Shown here: positions 1 through 8,262 of the stretch, piece by piece
Numbering within the stretch: position 1 is the first letter of the stretch
How the letters are laid out: every line of letters starts with the position of its first letter
NCBI GenBank assembly: GCA_903908825.1
Contig: CAIVTJ010000209.1
Coordinates: forward strand, 1-33,009
DNA length: 33,009 nucleotides
Reading direction: 5' to 3'
Origin: an uncultured Pseudomonadota bacterium
Lineage (GTDB): Bacteria > Pseudomonadota > Gammaproteobacteria > Steroidobacterales > Steroidobacteraceae
Translations under genes and position numbers: made by a program
Notes under the pieces: model-generated
Seen by the model: only the letters and a program-made list of their open reading frames with translations
Told to the model about the DNA's origin: nothing
Databases searched by the model: none

Positions 1-1125
1 GGTGCGGGCCGCCAGCACCAGCGACTCGGTCGTACGCAACGCGCCGCGCAGCTGCGCGTCGGCCAGCAGCAGCTGCGACTGACGCTGGTCAAATAACGGC
101 AGCTCAACCACCGCGTTGGGGCCGGTGAAATGTATGGCGCTGGAGTTACCTTCACGGAACAGGCCTAACTCCAAGCCGCCCAACCAGCGGAACCGCTGCT
201 GGGTGCGCAGCGCCTCCAACCGCGTGGCGACTGCTTCGCGCGCAGCGCGCAGATCCAAGCGCTGGCGCAGGGCTTGGGCTTCCAGTTCGTCATTAGCCGG
301 GTCTGCTGCCGGAAGCGGTGGCAGCACTTCTGTGACTTGCCAATCATCACGCAGACCGGCCAGTCCCATGACCTGTGCCAGCCGGGCACGCGTGCTGGCG
401 ACATCAAGCTTGGCGCGATCGAGTGCGGACTGAATGCCAAACACGGCATTGCGCTCGAGCACCAGGTCTGCCGGTGTATTGAGCTTGTGATTGGCGACAT
501 TGACGATTACCGTATCGAGCGCGGCGGTGGCCGCTGCCGCACTGCGCTCACGCACAGACACGATCTGGCGGGCAGCCACATACTCGAGATAGGCCTCATT
601 GACTCCGGCAGCCAGCGCGACGATTTGATCGGCGACATCGAGCCTGGCGCGTAGCAACTCGCTGCGCGCGATGCGACGCCGCGAAGGCCCGCTGAGCAGT
701 GCCAGCACGTTTTGCAGCACGCCCACATTGACCGTGCGCTCGGCATAAAACGCAGCCAGATTGCCACCCGGTGCCCGCGAGCCGACGATCAACGCCGGAT
801 TGGGCAGTGTGGCCGCAGCGACCAGCTCTGCCCGACTGACCTCAACCCGTTCCAGCTGCAGCTGTAGATCCGGACTGGCCAGAAACGCGATGGCAATGGC
901 CTCAGGGCCGGTGATGCCCCCATCGACCAAGGGTGCGATGTCAGCCTGTACCCGCGCATCGTCGGCTGCGGAGCGCCGCCACTTGAAGGCGGCCGGCGTC
1001 TGTACGGCAACCTGCGCGGCCACGGCCGCGACATTCTCACGCGATGAAGGCGTGGCGCAGCCGGCCAGCAAACAGCCGGCCAGCACAGAGACCAGTGCTA
1101 GACGTATGCCTGACTCAGCGGCCAT
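1..1125 (-). CDS. TolC-family outer membrane efflux lipoprotein (3' end outside window)
   Basis: Reading the minus strand from ATG at 1125 gives an open frame of 375 codons with no stop before the left edge. The product starts with a lipoprotein signal (hydrophobic stretch ending LLAGC, Cys near residue 23). It continues with features typical of outer membrane efflux proteins: a helical repeat with ELVAAATLPNPALIVG near residues 100-115, and long Ala/Leu/Arg/Glu-rich helices. Such proteins form the outer-membrane channel of tripartite RND or ABC efflux systems; the matching pump and adaptor genes would lie beyond the left edge. The start overlaps the stop of the preceding secreted-protein gene by 11 bp, so the two are probably translationally coupled. 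The substrate cannot be told from this part. Confidence 0.85.
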   Translation of the reverse strand, partial: MAAESGIRLALVSVLAGCLLAGCATPSSRENVAAVAAQVAVQTPAAFKWRRSAADDARVQADIAPLVDGGITGPEAIAIAFLASPDLQLQLERVEVSRAELVAAATLPNPALIVGSRAPGGNLAAFYAERTVNVGVLQNVLALLSGPSRRRIARSELLRARLDVADQIVALAAGVNEAYLEYVAARQIVSVRERSAAAATAALDTVIVNVANHKLNTPADLVLERNAVFGIQSALDRAKLDVASTRARLAQVMGLAGLRDDWQVTEVLPPLPAADPANDELEAQALRQRLDLRAAREAVATRLEALRTQQRFRWLGGLELGLFREGNSSAIHFTGPNAVVELPLFDQRQSQLLLADAQLRGALRTTESLVLAART

Positions 1126-1486
1126 CTTGGGGTACCGGCACCTGTTCGGCGAACGAGTACCCGATCAGCCGGTCTTGCAGGAACGAGAAGCGCACGAACA
1201 AAGTGACCAGACCTTTGCCATCGGCCGAGGCGATGTGCGCAAAGCGTGCGGTCATGACCACCGACGGCCCGGACTGAGCCGGATCGGTGTGAGGGATGAC
1301 GTGATCTTGCAGAAACTGGGCCACTGTTACGGCACTGGAACCGGAGGCGATGCGCGTAGCCAGCAGGTGTTCAACCTGCTCGCGGGTCGCGCCACGAAAC
1401 GGCTCTGCTGCCCAAGCGGACAAGGCCGGCAACAGCATCAGCAACGACAACAGCAAGGCAGGCAGTTTGGTGACTGTTCGCGTCAT
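1115..1486 (-). CDS. Small secreted protein of unknown function upstream of the TolC-like gene
   Basis: 123 residues. The frame is open further upstream, but ATG at 1486 is preferred because it places a clear Sec signal peptide at the N terminus (TRTVTKLP, a Leu-rich core, then ALSAWA|AEP). The mature part contains FRGATREQVEHLLATRI, faintly like the short helix-turn pattern of BamE/SmpA-type proteins, but I would not assign it to that family. It ends inside the start of the TolC-like gene, so it probably acts with that efflux system in the periplasm. No catalytic motif or metal-binding cluster is visible. Confidence 0.6.
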   Translation of the reverse strand: MTRTVTKLPALLLSLLMLLPALSAWAAEPFRGATREQVEHLLATRIASGSSAVTVAQFLQDHVIPHTDPAQSGPSVVMTARFAHIASADGKGLVTLFVRFSFLQDRLIGYSFAEQVPVPQDGR

Positions 1487-1559
1487 GCCAGCAACTATAC
1501 GCCAGCGCCTGCGCGCCGTAGCATCTGCGGCCTTTGCATCACTGCAGTGAAGTTCAACC

Positions 1560-2396
1560 ATGACCGAAATACTCCAGCAGCATCGTTGCCACGGCGGCAC
1601 TTTAAGTTTCTGCCGTCATGACAGTGCAGCCACCGGCACGCCAATGCGCTTTTCGCTGTTCCAGCCACCCGGGGCCGGTCCGTTTCCGCTGCTAGTGTGG
1701 CTGTCGGGCCTGACTTGTACTGAGGAGAACTTCACAATCAAGGCCGGTGCCTATGCGGCAGCAGCACGTCATGGCCTGGCCATCGTCGCCCCGGACACCA
1801 GTCCGCGCGGCGAAAACGTCGCCAATGATGCTGCCTATGATTTAGGCCAAGGTGCCTCGTTCTATGTCGATGCCACGCAAAGCCCCTGGGCCTCGCACTT
1901 CCGGATGGAGAGTTACATCACAGCCGACCTGCCGGCGGCCTTGAGCGCGGGCTTTGCGCTAGACCTGCAGCGCACTGGCATAGCCGGGCATTCGATGGGT
2001 GGCCACGGCGCGCTGACGCTGGCCCTGAGACACCCGCAGTTGTACCGCTCAGTCTCTGCGTTCTCGCCCATAGTCTCGCCGACACGCTGCCCGTGGGGCG
2101 TCAAGGCTTTCACGCATTACTTGGGCGACGCACGCAGTCAGTGGAACGAACACGATGCCACCTGCCTCATCGAAGCCGGTGCGGCGCGCGGTCACTACGA
2201 TGAACTGTTGGTCGACCAAGGCCTGGCTGATCAGTTTCTAGTCGATCAGTTGCAACCGCAGTTGCTGGCCGATGCCTGCGCTGCCGCGGGCCAAAAGCTA
2301 ACCCTGCGGCAGCACGCCGGCTACGATCACTCTTATTACTTCATCACCAGCTTCATTGCCGAGCACATCGCCTTTCATGCGGCGCGACTGGGCTAG
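1560..2396 (+). CDS. fghA: S-formylglutathione hydrolase
   Basis: 278 residues, the usual length for this esterase, which hydrolyses S-formylglutathione to formate and glutathione in the cytoplasmic formaldehyde detoxification pathway. It has an alpha/beta-hydrolase fold with WLSGLTCTEENF near residues 47-58, the nucleophile motif GHSMGGHGA with Ser145, the acid in LLVDQGLADQFL near residue 218, and the catalytic His in GYDHSYYF near residue 257. All match the FghA/esterase D family. The usual partner, the class III alcohol dehydrogenase gene (adhC/frmA), is not next to it here. The gene reads into the kinase gene 2 bp downstream, suggesting a two-gene operon. The 73-bp region upstream is shared with the divergent small secreted protein, and no convincing promoter is seen in it. 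Confidence 0.95.
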   Translation: MTEILQQHRCHGGTLSFCRHDSAATGTPMRFSLFQPPGAGPFPLLVWLSGLTCTEENFTIKAGAYAAAARHGLAIVAPDTSPRGENVANDAAYDLGQGASFYVDATQSPWASHFRMESYITADLPAALSAGFALDLQRTGIAGHSMGGHGALTLALRHPQLYRSVSAFSPIVSPTRCPWGVKAFTHYLGDARSQWNEHDATCLIEAGAARGHYDELLVDQGLADQFLVDQLQPQLLADACAAAGQKLTLRQHAGYDHSYYFITSFIAEHIAFHAARLG

Positions 2397-2398
2397 CC

Positions 2399-3283
2399 AT
2401 GCAACTGGATGCAGCCTGGCTGCAGGCGTTTTTGCAGCACGAGCGCTTACCTGAAAGCTATGGCGCACTGATCCGCGCAGTGCATGCGCCGCTGGCCGCG
2501 CAACTGGCCGGGCGCGCGCAAACGCAGCCGTTAATCGTGGGCCTGTGTGGTGCGCAAGGCAGCGGCAAGTCCACCTTGGCGGCAGTGCTGGCCGCTTTAC
2601 TGCGTCATCAGGGACTACCCACGGCTGTGTTGTCGATAGACGATCTCTATTTGACCCATGCACAGCGCCAGCAACTGGGCCACACCGTGCATCCGCTGCT
2701 ACGCACGCGGGGTGTACCGGGTACCCACGATATACAACTGGGCTTGGCCACACTGGCCGCACTGCAAGAGGCGGGTACTGTTGCCCTGCCCGCCTTTGAC
2801 AAGAGCATCGATGACCGCAAGCCACAGACCTTATGGCCTGTCTTTGCGGCACCTGCCGCAGTGGTCATTCTGGAAGGCTGGTGCGTCGGCGCCAAACCGC
2901 AGCAGCCTGCTGCGCTGGCGACGCCCGTCAATACCTTAGAGCGAGATGAAGATGCCTCGGGCATCTGGCGCCGCTATGTCAACACAGCCCTGCTTCAGGA
3001 CTACGCACAACTGTTTGCCCAGCTAGACCTGCAAGTGATGTTGCAGGCGCCCTCTTTTGATGTGGTGTATGCCTGGCGATTGGAGCAGGAGCACAAATTG
3101 CGCGCCCGCCTGCAGCAGTCCGGCAGCGACCTGACGCGGGTGATGGACGATGCTGCGGTAGCGCGCTTTATTGCCCATTACGAACGCATCACCCGCCATC
3201 TGCTGGACGAGATGCCGGCGCGTGCCGACATCCTGTTGCAACTCGATGCCGCACGGCAGGTGCAGCACACACGCGGCCTGTAA
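2399..3283 (+). CDS. P-loop kinase, D-glycerate 3-kinase (GLYK) type
   Basis: 294 residues. Walker A GAQGSGKST lies at residues 51-59, followed by LSIDDLYLTHAQR (the acidic DD with the conserved Y/R context of uridine-kinase-like P-loop kinases), RGVPGTHD, LPAFDKSIDDR and VILEGWCVGA. This motif set and order fit the plant-type D-glycerate 3-kinase family (bacterial relatives are often called kinase-like or YggC-like), which phosphorylates glycerate to 3-phosphoglycerate in the cytoplasm. The substrate is inferred from family membership only. It starts 2 bp after the fghA stop and converges on ppa with 13 bp between stop codons. Confidence 0.82.
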   Translation: MQLDAAWLQAFLQHERLPESYGALIRAVHAPLAAQLAGRAQTQPLIVGLCGAQGSGKSTLAAVLAALLRHQGLPTAVLSIDDLYLTHAQRQQLGHTVHPLLRTRGVPGTHDIQLGLATLAALQEAGTVALPAFDKSIDDRKPQTLWPVFAAPAAVVILEGWCVGAKPQQPAALATPVNTLERDEDASGIWRRYVNTALLQDYAQLFAQLDLQVMLQAPSFDVVYAWRLEQEHKLRARLQQSGSDLTRVMDDAAVARFIAHYERITRHLLDEMPARADILLQLDAARQVQHTRGL

Positions 3284-3296
3284 GCAGCAACGCGCC

Positions 3297-3851
3297 TTAA
3301 GTGGCGCTGTTGGCCTTGTCGCCAGCTAATCTGGCACGCTCTATAGACTGCGAGATCAGATCACGCGCTGCAGCGGCATCGCCCCAACCCACGACCTTGA
3401 CCCACTTATTGGCTTCCAGATCTTTGTAGTGTTCAAAGAAATGCTGGATCTGCATCAGAGTGATGTCAGGCAAATCGGTGTAGTTGTGTACATGCTCATA
3501 GCGGCGGGTGAGCCGTGGCACGGGCACGGCAACGATCTTCTCGTCTCCGCCGGCTTCGTCTTCCATCAACAGCACGCCCACCGGGCGACAGGCGACGATG
3601 GCACCCGGAATGATGCCGCGCTGATTGCAGATCAGCACATCGCACGGATCACCATCGTCAGACAGCGTATGTGGAATGAAGCCGTAGTTTCCCGGATAGC
3701 GCATGGACGTATAAAGAAAACGATCGACGACCAACGCACCGGAAGCTTTGTGCATTTCATACTTGATGGGCTCACCGCCCACGGGTACCTCGACAACAAC
3801 ATTAACTTCTTCAGGCGGGTTGCTGCCGATGGGAATGGCTTCCAGACGCAT
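3297..3851 (-). CDS. ppa: Inorganic pyrophosphatase (family I)
   Basis: 184 residues. It hydrolyses pyrophosphate released by biosynthesis of nucleic acids and activated metabolites. Family I signatures are present: an EMHK segment, [18 protein letters not shown], and the metal-binding signature DDGDPCDVL (three Asp residues), then [11 protein letters not shown] near the C terminus. I chose ATG at 3851 rather than the upstream in-frame TTG because GGAGAG lies four bases before it. The gene is divergent from gloA and convergent with the kinase gene. Confidence 0.95.
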   Translation of the reverse strand: MRLEAIPIGSNPPEEVNVVVEVPVGGEPIKYEMHKASGALVVDRFLYTSMRYPGNYGFIPHTLSDDGDPCDVLICNQRGIIPGAIVACRPVGVLLMEDEAGGDEKIVAVPVPRLTRRYEHVHNYTDLPDITLMQIQHFFEHYKDLEANKWVKVVGWGDAAAARDLISQSIERARLAGDKANSAT

Positions 3852-3866
3852 GGACTCTCCGAACAA

Positions 3867-3896
3867 CTGTCAACATAGGGGGACGCGCACTATACT
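3867..3896 (+). promoter_or_regulatory. Likely sigma-70 promoter for gloA
   Basis: In the 75-bp gap between divergent ppa and gloA, CTGTCA (3867-3872) and TATACT (3891-3896) are separated by 18 bp, placing a start site about 24 bases before the gloA ATG. The opposite strand carries TATAGT at 3894-3889, which could serve ppa, although no good -35 is seen for it. This is pattern matching only. Confidence 0.45.
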
Positions 3897-3926
3897 CGCT
3901 ACAGCGCCACACCAGAGAGCCCTACT

Positions 3927-4313
3927 ATGAAGTTCCTGCATACCATGCTGCGCGTCGGTGACCTGCAGCGGTCTATCGACTTCTACACCAAGGTAATGGG
4001 TATGAACCTGTTAACCATCAAGGACATGCCGGAACAGAAATACACCCTGGCCTTTTTGGGCTATGGCGCCGGTAACGCCGACGGTAGCGCAGAACTCGAG
4101 CTGACCTATAACCATGGCGTCACCAGCTATGAGCCCGGGACAGCCTATGGGCATATCGCGCTGGGTGTCAGTGATGTTGCAGCCACCTGTGCGCAGATCC
4201 GTGCTGCCGGCGGTAACGTGGTGCGTGATGCCGGCCCGGTCAAGGGCGGCACCACCATCATCGCTTTTGTGCAAGATCCGGACGGCTACAAGGTCGAACT
4301 GATTCAGCGCTGA
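3927..4313 (+). CDS. gloA: Lactoylglutathione lyase (glyoxalase I)
   Basis: 128 residues, the length of the bacterial Ni-dependent enzyme. It converts the methylglyoxal-glutathione hemithioacetal to S-lactoylglutathione. The metal ligands expected for the family are all in place: His5 (FLHTMLRV), Glu58 (LELTYNHGV), His76 (AYGHIALGV) and Glu124 (KVELIQR), with the same 18-residue spacing between the two central ligands as in E. coli GloA. The frame ends in a 10-bp convergent overlap with the PepSY gene. With fghA about 1.5 kb away, this corner of the window has a glutathione-dependent aldehyde detoxification theme, but the genes are not one operon. Confidence 0.96.
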   Translation: MKFLHTMLRVGDLQRSIDFYTKVMGMNLLTIKDMPEQKYTLAFLGYGAGNADGSAELELTYNHGVTSYEPGTAYGHIALGVSDVAATCAQIRAAGGNVVRDAGPVKGGTTIIAFVQDPDGYKVELIQR

Positions 4314-6205
4314 CGGCGTAGCTGCCACAGCGTGTGCAGCCCGGTCACACACAGGGCTGCCAGCGACACGCCACCAGCCCACGTCACCCACGCCCGTGAG
4401 CCGCCCTCGACACGCCAACACAGCAGCAGCGCGGCGGCTAAGGCCAGAGCCCCGCCCCAACGCAGCAGATAGACGGGCACAGCAGACAACAGGCGCCAAT
4501 GGCGATGGCGGCGCGCCTGCGCGAGGCTCAGCGCCGCCATGCCCAGCAACAACAACAAACCGCTGCCCAAAAGCAACGCCGGCGCATCCACTGGCAAGGC
4601 ATAGGCGGCAACACGCTGCGGTGTCAGCACAGCGTCCAGAAACGGCAAACTGGCAAAACCCACCAAGGCCAGCACAGTCAACTCGCCCCACGCACGAGCC
4701 GAGGGTCGCAGCAAGCCATAACCGACTGCCAGCGCCCAAGCGGCAAACAGCGAGTTGATCTCGGCGCTGCCACGCGGGCTCACATCGAGGGGCAATAAAC
4801 GATTGGCCGCAAAATACACGGCTATACCTAAGGGCAAGCCGACGATCACACCCGGGTTCAGTCGTCGCATCCAAGCCGCACCCAAGCCCTGGCTGCGTTT
4901 GACCGTCCACAACACCACGCCGGTGGCCATCAGCGCCGAACCCATGAGCCCCCACAGCACATAGAACGCGCGCACCACAGGCCCTGCAAACAAACCCTTG
5001 TGTAAGCCTGTCAGCGTCTCTCGGGTTTGCAGCGCAGCGCTGCGCGCAGGCACAGCATCGGCCATAAAACGGCCACTGTTGCCGTCGTAGACGCGTTGCG
5101 CAGTACCCGTCTGCGCATCGGTGCGCTCGCGCGCCACGATGATGCGGGCCTGACTGTCGTTGGGATTACGCACGGTGTAACTGACCAGACGAGTGTGCGG
5201 TGCGTCTGGATCGGCCAATATCTGCGCGGCAGGCGACATCTGCGCGGCGACACCGGCGGCGGCAGGGACCTCAATACGCGGTGTGGTAATAAAAAACTCG
5301 TCTTGCGCGATCTCATCAAAATCGTAGATGCGATCGTGCACCCACGGCATATAGGTGGACATCAACAACACCAAGCCGCTGTAGGTGATGAGCAGATGAA
5401 ACGGCAGCGCAAACACGCCCAATGCCGTATGCCCATCGCGCCAGGACAACACACCCCTGGCGGGCCGGAAGCAGAAGAAGTCCCGCAGTATGCGTTTGTG
5501 GATGATCACGCCACTGATAATCGACACCAGCATGAACATCGAGCACAGACCCACCAGCCAATAAGCCTGCTGCACGGGCATATAGCGCAGACGGTAGTGC
5601 AACTGGTAGAGCTCCATACCGCCGCCGGTATGACGCGCCTTGGCGGAGGGTGACTTGGGCGTGGCATCGTTCAGCAGCAGCTGACTGCCCTGCTCGCCGC
5701 GTGGATAGTCTGCGCTGGCAGGCATGCGCCAGGTGATGCGCGGTCCGGTTGCATTTTTACGAGCCGGCAGTTCGATGACCCAGCGATCGGCGCCCGCTGC
5801 CACCTGATTCAAACGCGTCAGACCCTGTTCGATGAGAGCGGCGTCATCGCCGCGGGTAGGCACTGGCGTCAGCTCGGGTTGCATCCAGCGGTCGATCTCG
5901 ACATTGAGATAACCCAGAGTGCCGGTGACAAAAATAAAATACAGCAGCCACGCAGGTAGCAGCCCGGCCCAGGTATGTACCCACGCTAATGAGCGCCGCA
6001 GACCACCGCTGCGCCACAACGCAAACGCTGCCAGCGCTGCGATGGCATACACCAGAAAACTCAGCAGCAAGGCCCACATCACCGCTTGTGCAGGCGGTAT
6101 GGGCAAAACGCGGATCAGCAACACTGAGACCAGCATCGCCACGCCATAGCCACCGAGCACCGCAGCTGCCAGACGCAGCGCAACCCATGCCTGACTGATT
6201 TGCAT
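4304..6205 (-). CDS. PepSY-associated TM protein fused to DUF3649-like and DUF3325-like ends
   Basis: 633 residues from ATG at 6205, chosen because AAAGGGGGG lies just upstream; the open frame reaches 6424 but the extra part is low-complexity and unlike a protein N terminus. The first ~70 residues (two TM helices) resemble DUF3649. Residues ~75-440 form a PepSY_TM protein: [18 protein letters not shown] in the first helix, a periplasmic loop, LHYRLRY, then [18 protein letters not shown], a [15 protein letters not shown] helix and [13 protein letters not shown]. The C terminus has several more helices, the last two like DUF3325. In many proteobacteria these three are separate genes beside TonB-dependent siderophore receptors, and PepSY_TM proteins are linked to ferric-siderophore reduction at the inner membrane. 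Conserved His residues in the helices could bind heme, which is inference. No receptor gene is adjacent. Confidence 0.8.
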   Translation of the reverse strand: MQISQAWVALRLAAAVLGGYGVAMLVSVLLIRVLPIPPAQAVMWALLLSFLVYAIAALAAFALWRSGGLRRSLAWVHTWAGLLPAWLLYFIFVTGTLGYLNVEIDRWMQPELTPVPTRGDDAALIEQGLTRLNQVAAGADRWVIELPARKNATGPRITWRMPASADYPRGEQGSQLLLNDATPKSPSAKARHTGGGMELYQLHYRLRYMPVQQAYWLVGLCSMFMLVSIISGVIIHKRILRDFFCFRPARGVLSWRDGHTALGVFALPFHLLITYSGLVLLMSTYMPWVHDRIYDFDEIAQDEFFITTPRIEVPAAAGVAAQMSPAAQILADPDAPHTRLVSYTVRNPNDSQARIIVARERTDAQTGTAQRVYDGNSGRFMADAVPARSAALQTRETLTGLHKGLFAGPVVRAFYVLWGLMGSALMATGVVLWTVKRSQGLGAAWMRRLNPGVIVGLPLGIAVYFAANRLLPLDVSPRGSAEINSLFAAWALAVGYGLLRPSARAWGELTVLALVGFASLPFLDAVLTPQRVAAYALPVDAPALLLGSGLLLLLGMAALSLAQARRHRHWRLLSAVPVYLLRWGGALALAAALLLCWRVEGGSRAWVTWAGGVSLAALCVTGLHTLWQLRRQR

Positions 6206-6285
6206 GCACCCCCCTTTAGTGGGCACAAGACTACAACAGGACCGACCGATAGATTCTGTAACACCCGCCATGGCAGTGTGCCGGT
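6206..6285. promoter_or_regulatory. Divergent intergenic region between the PepSY and TonB-like genes
   Basis: 80 bp holding the promoters of two divergent genes. The only clear element is the strong ribosome binding site of the PepSY gene (complement of CCCCCCTTT at 6209-6217). I looked for a Fur-box-like palindrome, expected if the pair is iron-regulated, and did not find a convincing one. Confidence 0.4.
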
Positions 6286-7002
6286 ATGAACAGGCCGACG
6301 TTATTTGTGGCGAGTATCGAGCTGTGCGCCCTGCACCTTCCGTCTGCGGCGAGCCGTATGCGTTGGCGTACGCGGTCACTGTTGGCCCTTGCTGTGGTGC
6401 TGCTGCACGTCCTGTGCTTGGCACCGGTGCTACTAGCCAGGGCGGTGCACGGCGAGGGTGGCGACGTCAACAGCGTGCGGGGCCAAGGCGCGATGGCCTA
6501 CATCACATTGGACAAGGCTGAGCCTAAAGCCGAACAGCCGACTGACAGCAGCAGGCCGCTGGGGAGTGAAGCCGGGCCATCTGCTGCAGCCGAGGCAGAC
6601 ACGGCCCTCGGCACGGCAACTGTCGTTGCGGGTGACACTGATCACTCAAGACCGGAGCCACCGGCAGAGGCCTTACAGTTCGCCCGCTATATGGGCCAAG
6701 TCACCGCGCGTCTGCAGGCCGCATGGCATCCCGCACCGAACCTTATTGCCGCAGCTTATCGCTGCCGTGTGCATATCAGCTTGGATGCTAGCGGCCTGGT
6801 GAATCAGCTCAGCTTGCAGCACTGCGGCGACCAAGCAGCGTTGTTGCAAGCGGTGCAAGTGGCCATCGATAAAGCCTCGCCGCTACCGCTGCGCCCAGGC
6901 ACTACTGAAAACAGCAACGAACTGACTTTGGACTTCGAAGCTGAGCTTGCTGCCAACAGCAGCCTGCAAACCCGCGTTATTCCGGCAGGTGCGACGCCCT
7001 GA
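6286..7002 (+). CDS. TonB/TolA-like energy transducer protein
   Basis: 238 residues if ATG 6286 is used. ATG 6358 is an alternative that puts the membrane anchor (RSLLALAVVLLHVLCLAPVL) right at the N terminus and gives 214 residues. After the single TM helix comes a low-complexity Pro/Ala/Glu linker (about residues 70-130), then a compact C-terminal domain. It begins YMGQVTARLQAAWHPAP and contains YRCRVHISLDASGLV...LQHCGD and PLPLRP, the pattern of TonB/TolA C-terminal domains, including a Cys pair as in TolA. Such proteins span the periplasm and couple inner-membrane energy to an outer-membrane partner. ExbB/ExbD are not in the window. It overlaps convergently by 26 bp with the next gene. 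Confidence 0.68.
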   Translation: MNRPTLFVASIELCALHLPSAASRMRWRTRSLLALAVVLLHVLCLAPVLLARAVHGEGGDVNSVRGQGAMAYITLDKAEPKAEQPTDSSRPLGSEAGPSAAAEADTALGTATVVAGDTDHSRPEPPAEALQFARYMGQVTARLQAAWHPAPNLIAAAYRCRVHISLDASGLVNQLSLQHCGDQAALLQAVQVAIDKASPLPLRPGTTENSNELTLDFEAELAANSSLQTRVIPAGATP

Positions 7003-7612
7003 AAGCGCCGCCACCCAAAACCACTGCCAACACGCCGAAGCCCAGAGCCAGCATGAGACCTACGCCACCCATGAGCATCCGGCTCCACACCAACAAAAGC
7101 CAGGTGTCATGTGGCGCAAAGGCGTCGTGAAACAAGGCCCACAGTTCGGCGGGAAAGGTTGTGGCCGCGTTGACCACCAGCAACAGGCCCGAGAACACCA
7201 GAGCCCACGCCATGCGCCGCAGCAGCCACAGACCGGTTGACACGGGCCACGCCAACGCGACGATGAGCACCAGCAAGCTGTAAGAGAGAGTGCCGCCAGC
7301 AGTCAGGTCTACCTGCATGCCACTAACTTGCTGCGCGGCAAGCGGTGCGCCCAACCAAGCTTCCGGGTAGATCCATTGACCTTTGATCTGAATCGGCTGC
7401 GTCAGCACAGCAGTCAGTTGCAGCGTTTGATTGTGGCCTTTTGTGGCCGCGTCTAATGAGACCACACGGAACTCGCCCTGCACCGCCTCGACTACCGATT
7501 TGATCAACGGCGCCAAGCTCTGCAGCACGCTACCTTGTGCGAAATGTGCAATGCCCAATACCAGCACTGAGGCGATAACGAGACGCAAGGCCAATCTGAG
7601 CGGACTAAGCAT
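6977..7612 (-). CDS. Exosortase-associated membrane protein (XrtH partner type)
   Basis: 211 residues with one N-terminal TM helix (residues ~5-27), an extracytoplasmic domain of ~75 residues, then three TM helices (about 108-130, 135-152 and 180-205). Its start overlaps the end of the exosortase gene by 8 bp, so the two are almost certainly co-translated. Position, size and topology fit the membrane protein that accompanies exosortase H in other genomes, but there is no short motif I can point to as proof. It probably helps present or process sorted proteins at the inner membrane. Confidence 0.62.
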   Translation of the reverse strand: MLSPLRLALRLVIASVLVLGIAHFAQGSVLQSLAPLIKSVVEAVQGEFRVVSLDAATKGHNQTLQLTAVLTQPIQIKGQWIYPEAWLGAPLAAQQVSGMQVDLTAGGTLSYSLLVLIVALAWPVSTGLWLLRRMAWALVFSGLLLVVNAATTFPAELWALFHDAFAPHDTWLLLVWSRMLMGGVGLMLALGFGVLAVVLGGGAFRASHLPE

Positions 7613-8111
7613 TGTTTCTAACCAGAAACAGGCAGCCGTAAAAATACACGCAGACGAGCATGACGACTGCTACCGGCGTGACTATGGCGTGTAGCGGATC
7701 GAACCAGGCCGGATCGGCCCGGTACGCGTAAAAAAGCAACAGGATGCGTGCCTGGTTAATTGCGAAGACAAACATAAGGCCGCAGGCGATATCCAACAAC
7801 TTGAATCGCCAACGCAGCGGCGCAACAGCAAAGGCTGCAAGCAACAAGAAGAATGCCTCTATTCCCTCGCATCCATTGAGGATGTTCAAGCCACCGCCCG
7901 GTGCCTGAATGCTGAAACGCAGGGCTTGTGCATGAATTTCCGGTGACAGTGCGTTCACCAGAAACACTGCGGGCCGTACCGTTAAATGGTGCACCACCAA
8001 GTACTCAATAGGGCCCTCGCGACCCAACTGCCATAACCCTTGTAAGGCCACGAAAATCAACACGAAGGGCAGCAGTCTGCGCAGCAAAAAAGCATTCGAT
8101 TCAGATGTCAT
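7605..8111 (-). CDS. xrtH: Exosortase, compact XrtH-like
   Basis: 168 residues, membrane-embedded. The exosortase catalytic triad is visible: Cys81 in ILNGCEGIEA, Arg122 in INQARILLLF and His141 in FDPLHAIVTP, each at a membrane edge as the family requires. Exosortases cut proteins carrying a C-terminal PEP-CTERM-like tripartite signal and are thought to pass them on to the envelope or exterior. The short length, lack of N-terminal extra helices and the linked partner gene point to XrtH rather than the ~300-residue EpsH/XrtA or XrtD types. It is divergent from two genes encoding proteins with candidate sorting signals, its likely local substrates. Confidence 0.85.
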   Translation of the reverse strand: MTSESNAFLLRRLLPFVLIFVALQGLWQLGREGPIEYLVVHHLTVRPAVFLVNALSPEIHAQALRFSIQAPGGGLNILNGCEGIEAFFLLLAAFAVAPLRWRFKLLDIACGLMFVFAINQARILLLFYAYRADPAWFDPLHAIVTPVAVVMLVCVYFYGCLFLVRNNA

Positions 8112-8262
8112 AAGTCAGGTGCTTCCAGCAAGGGTTTCGAGACGCAACATGAAACAATCATTCACCCCAACTGCTGCGCCGATATTAAACAGAAAACAAA
8201 GCTTCACATTTCACAGTGACGATAGTGACACCAAACATAACCTGTTTCGCGGGAGACCCTTG
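8112..8262. promoter_or_regulatory. Divergent control region between exosortase and its putative substrate genes
   Basis: 151 bp. On the plus side a GGGAGA ribosome binding site (8250-8255) precedes ATG 8263. A tandem AGTGAC repeat (8215-8220 and 8224-8229) is joined by GAT, and the first copy also forms TCAC-A-GTGA (8211-8219). This could be an operator. A TTCACA to CATAAC pair lies nearby as a weak sigma-70-like promoter. No sigma-54 GG/GC promoter of the kind that drives some PEP-CTERM genes was found. Confidence 0.35.

Noticed and set aside
165-1040. Three minus-strand open frames starting at 500, 767 and 1040
   Set aside because: They are out of frame with the TolC-like coding frame that runs from 1125 to the left edge and have Arg/Ser/Trp-rich shadow composition.
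761-1621. Long plus-strand open frame of 286 codons
   Set aside because: It is antisense to the TolC-like and small secreted genes, its product has no recognisable fold, and the opposite strand gives clear signal peptides and family motifs.
3868-3873. Perfect TTGACA on the minus strand upstream of ppa
   Set aside because: A -10 at the right distance would lie inside the coding sequence at the start codon, so it cannot be the ppa promoter.
6206-6424. Longer N terminus for the PepSY fusion
   Set aside because: The added 73 residues are low-complexity and overlap the divergent TonB-like gene, while a strong ribosome binding site supports ATG 6205.
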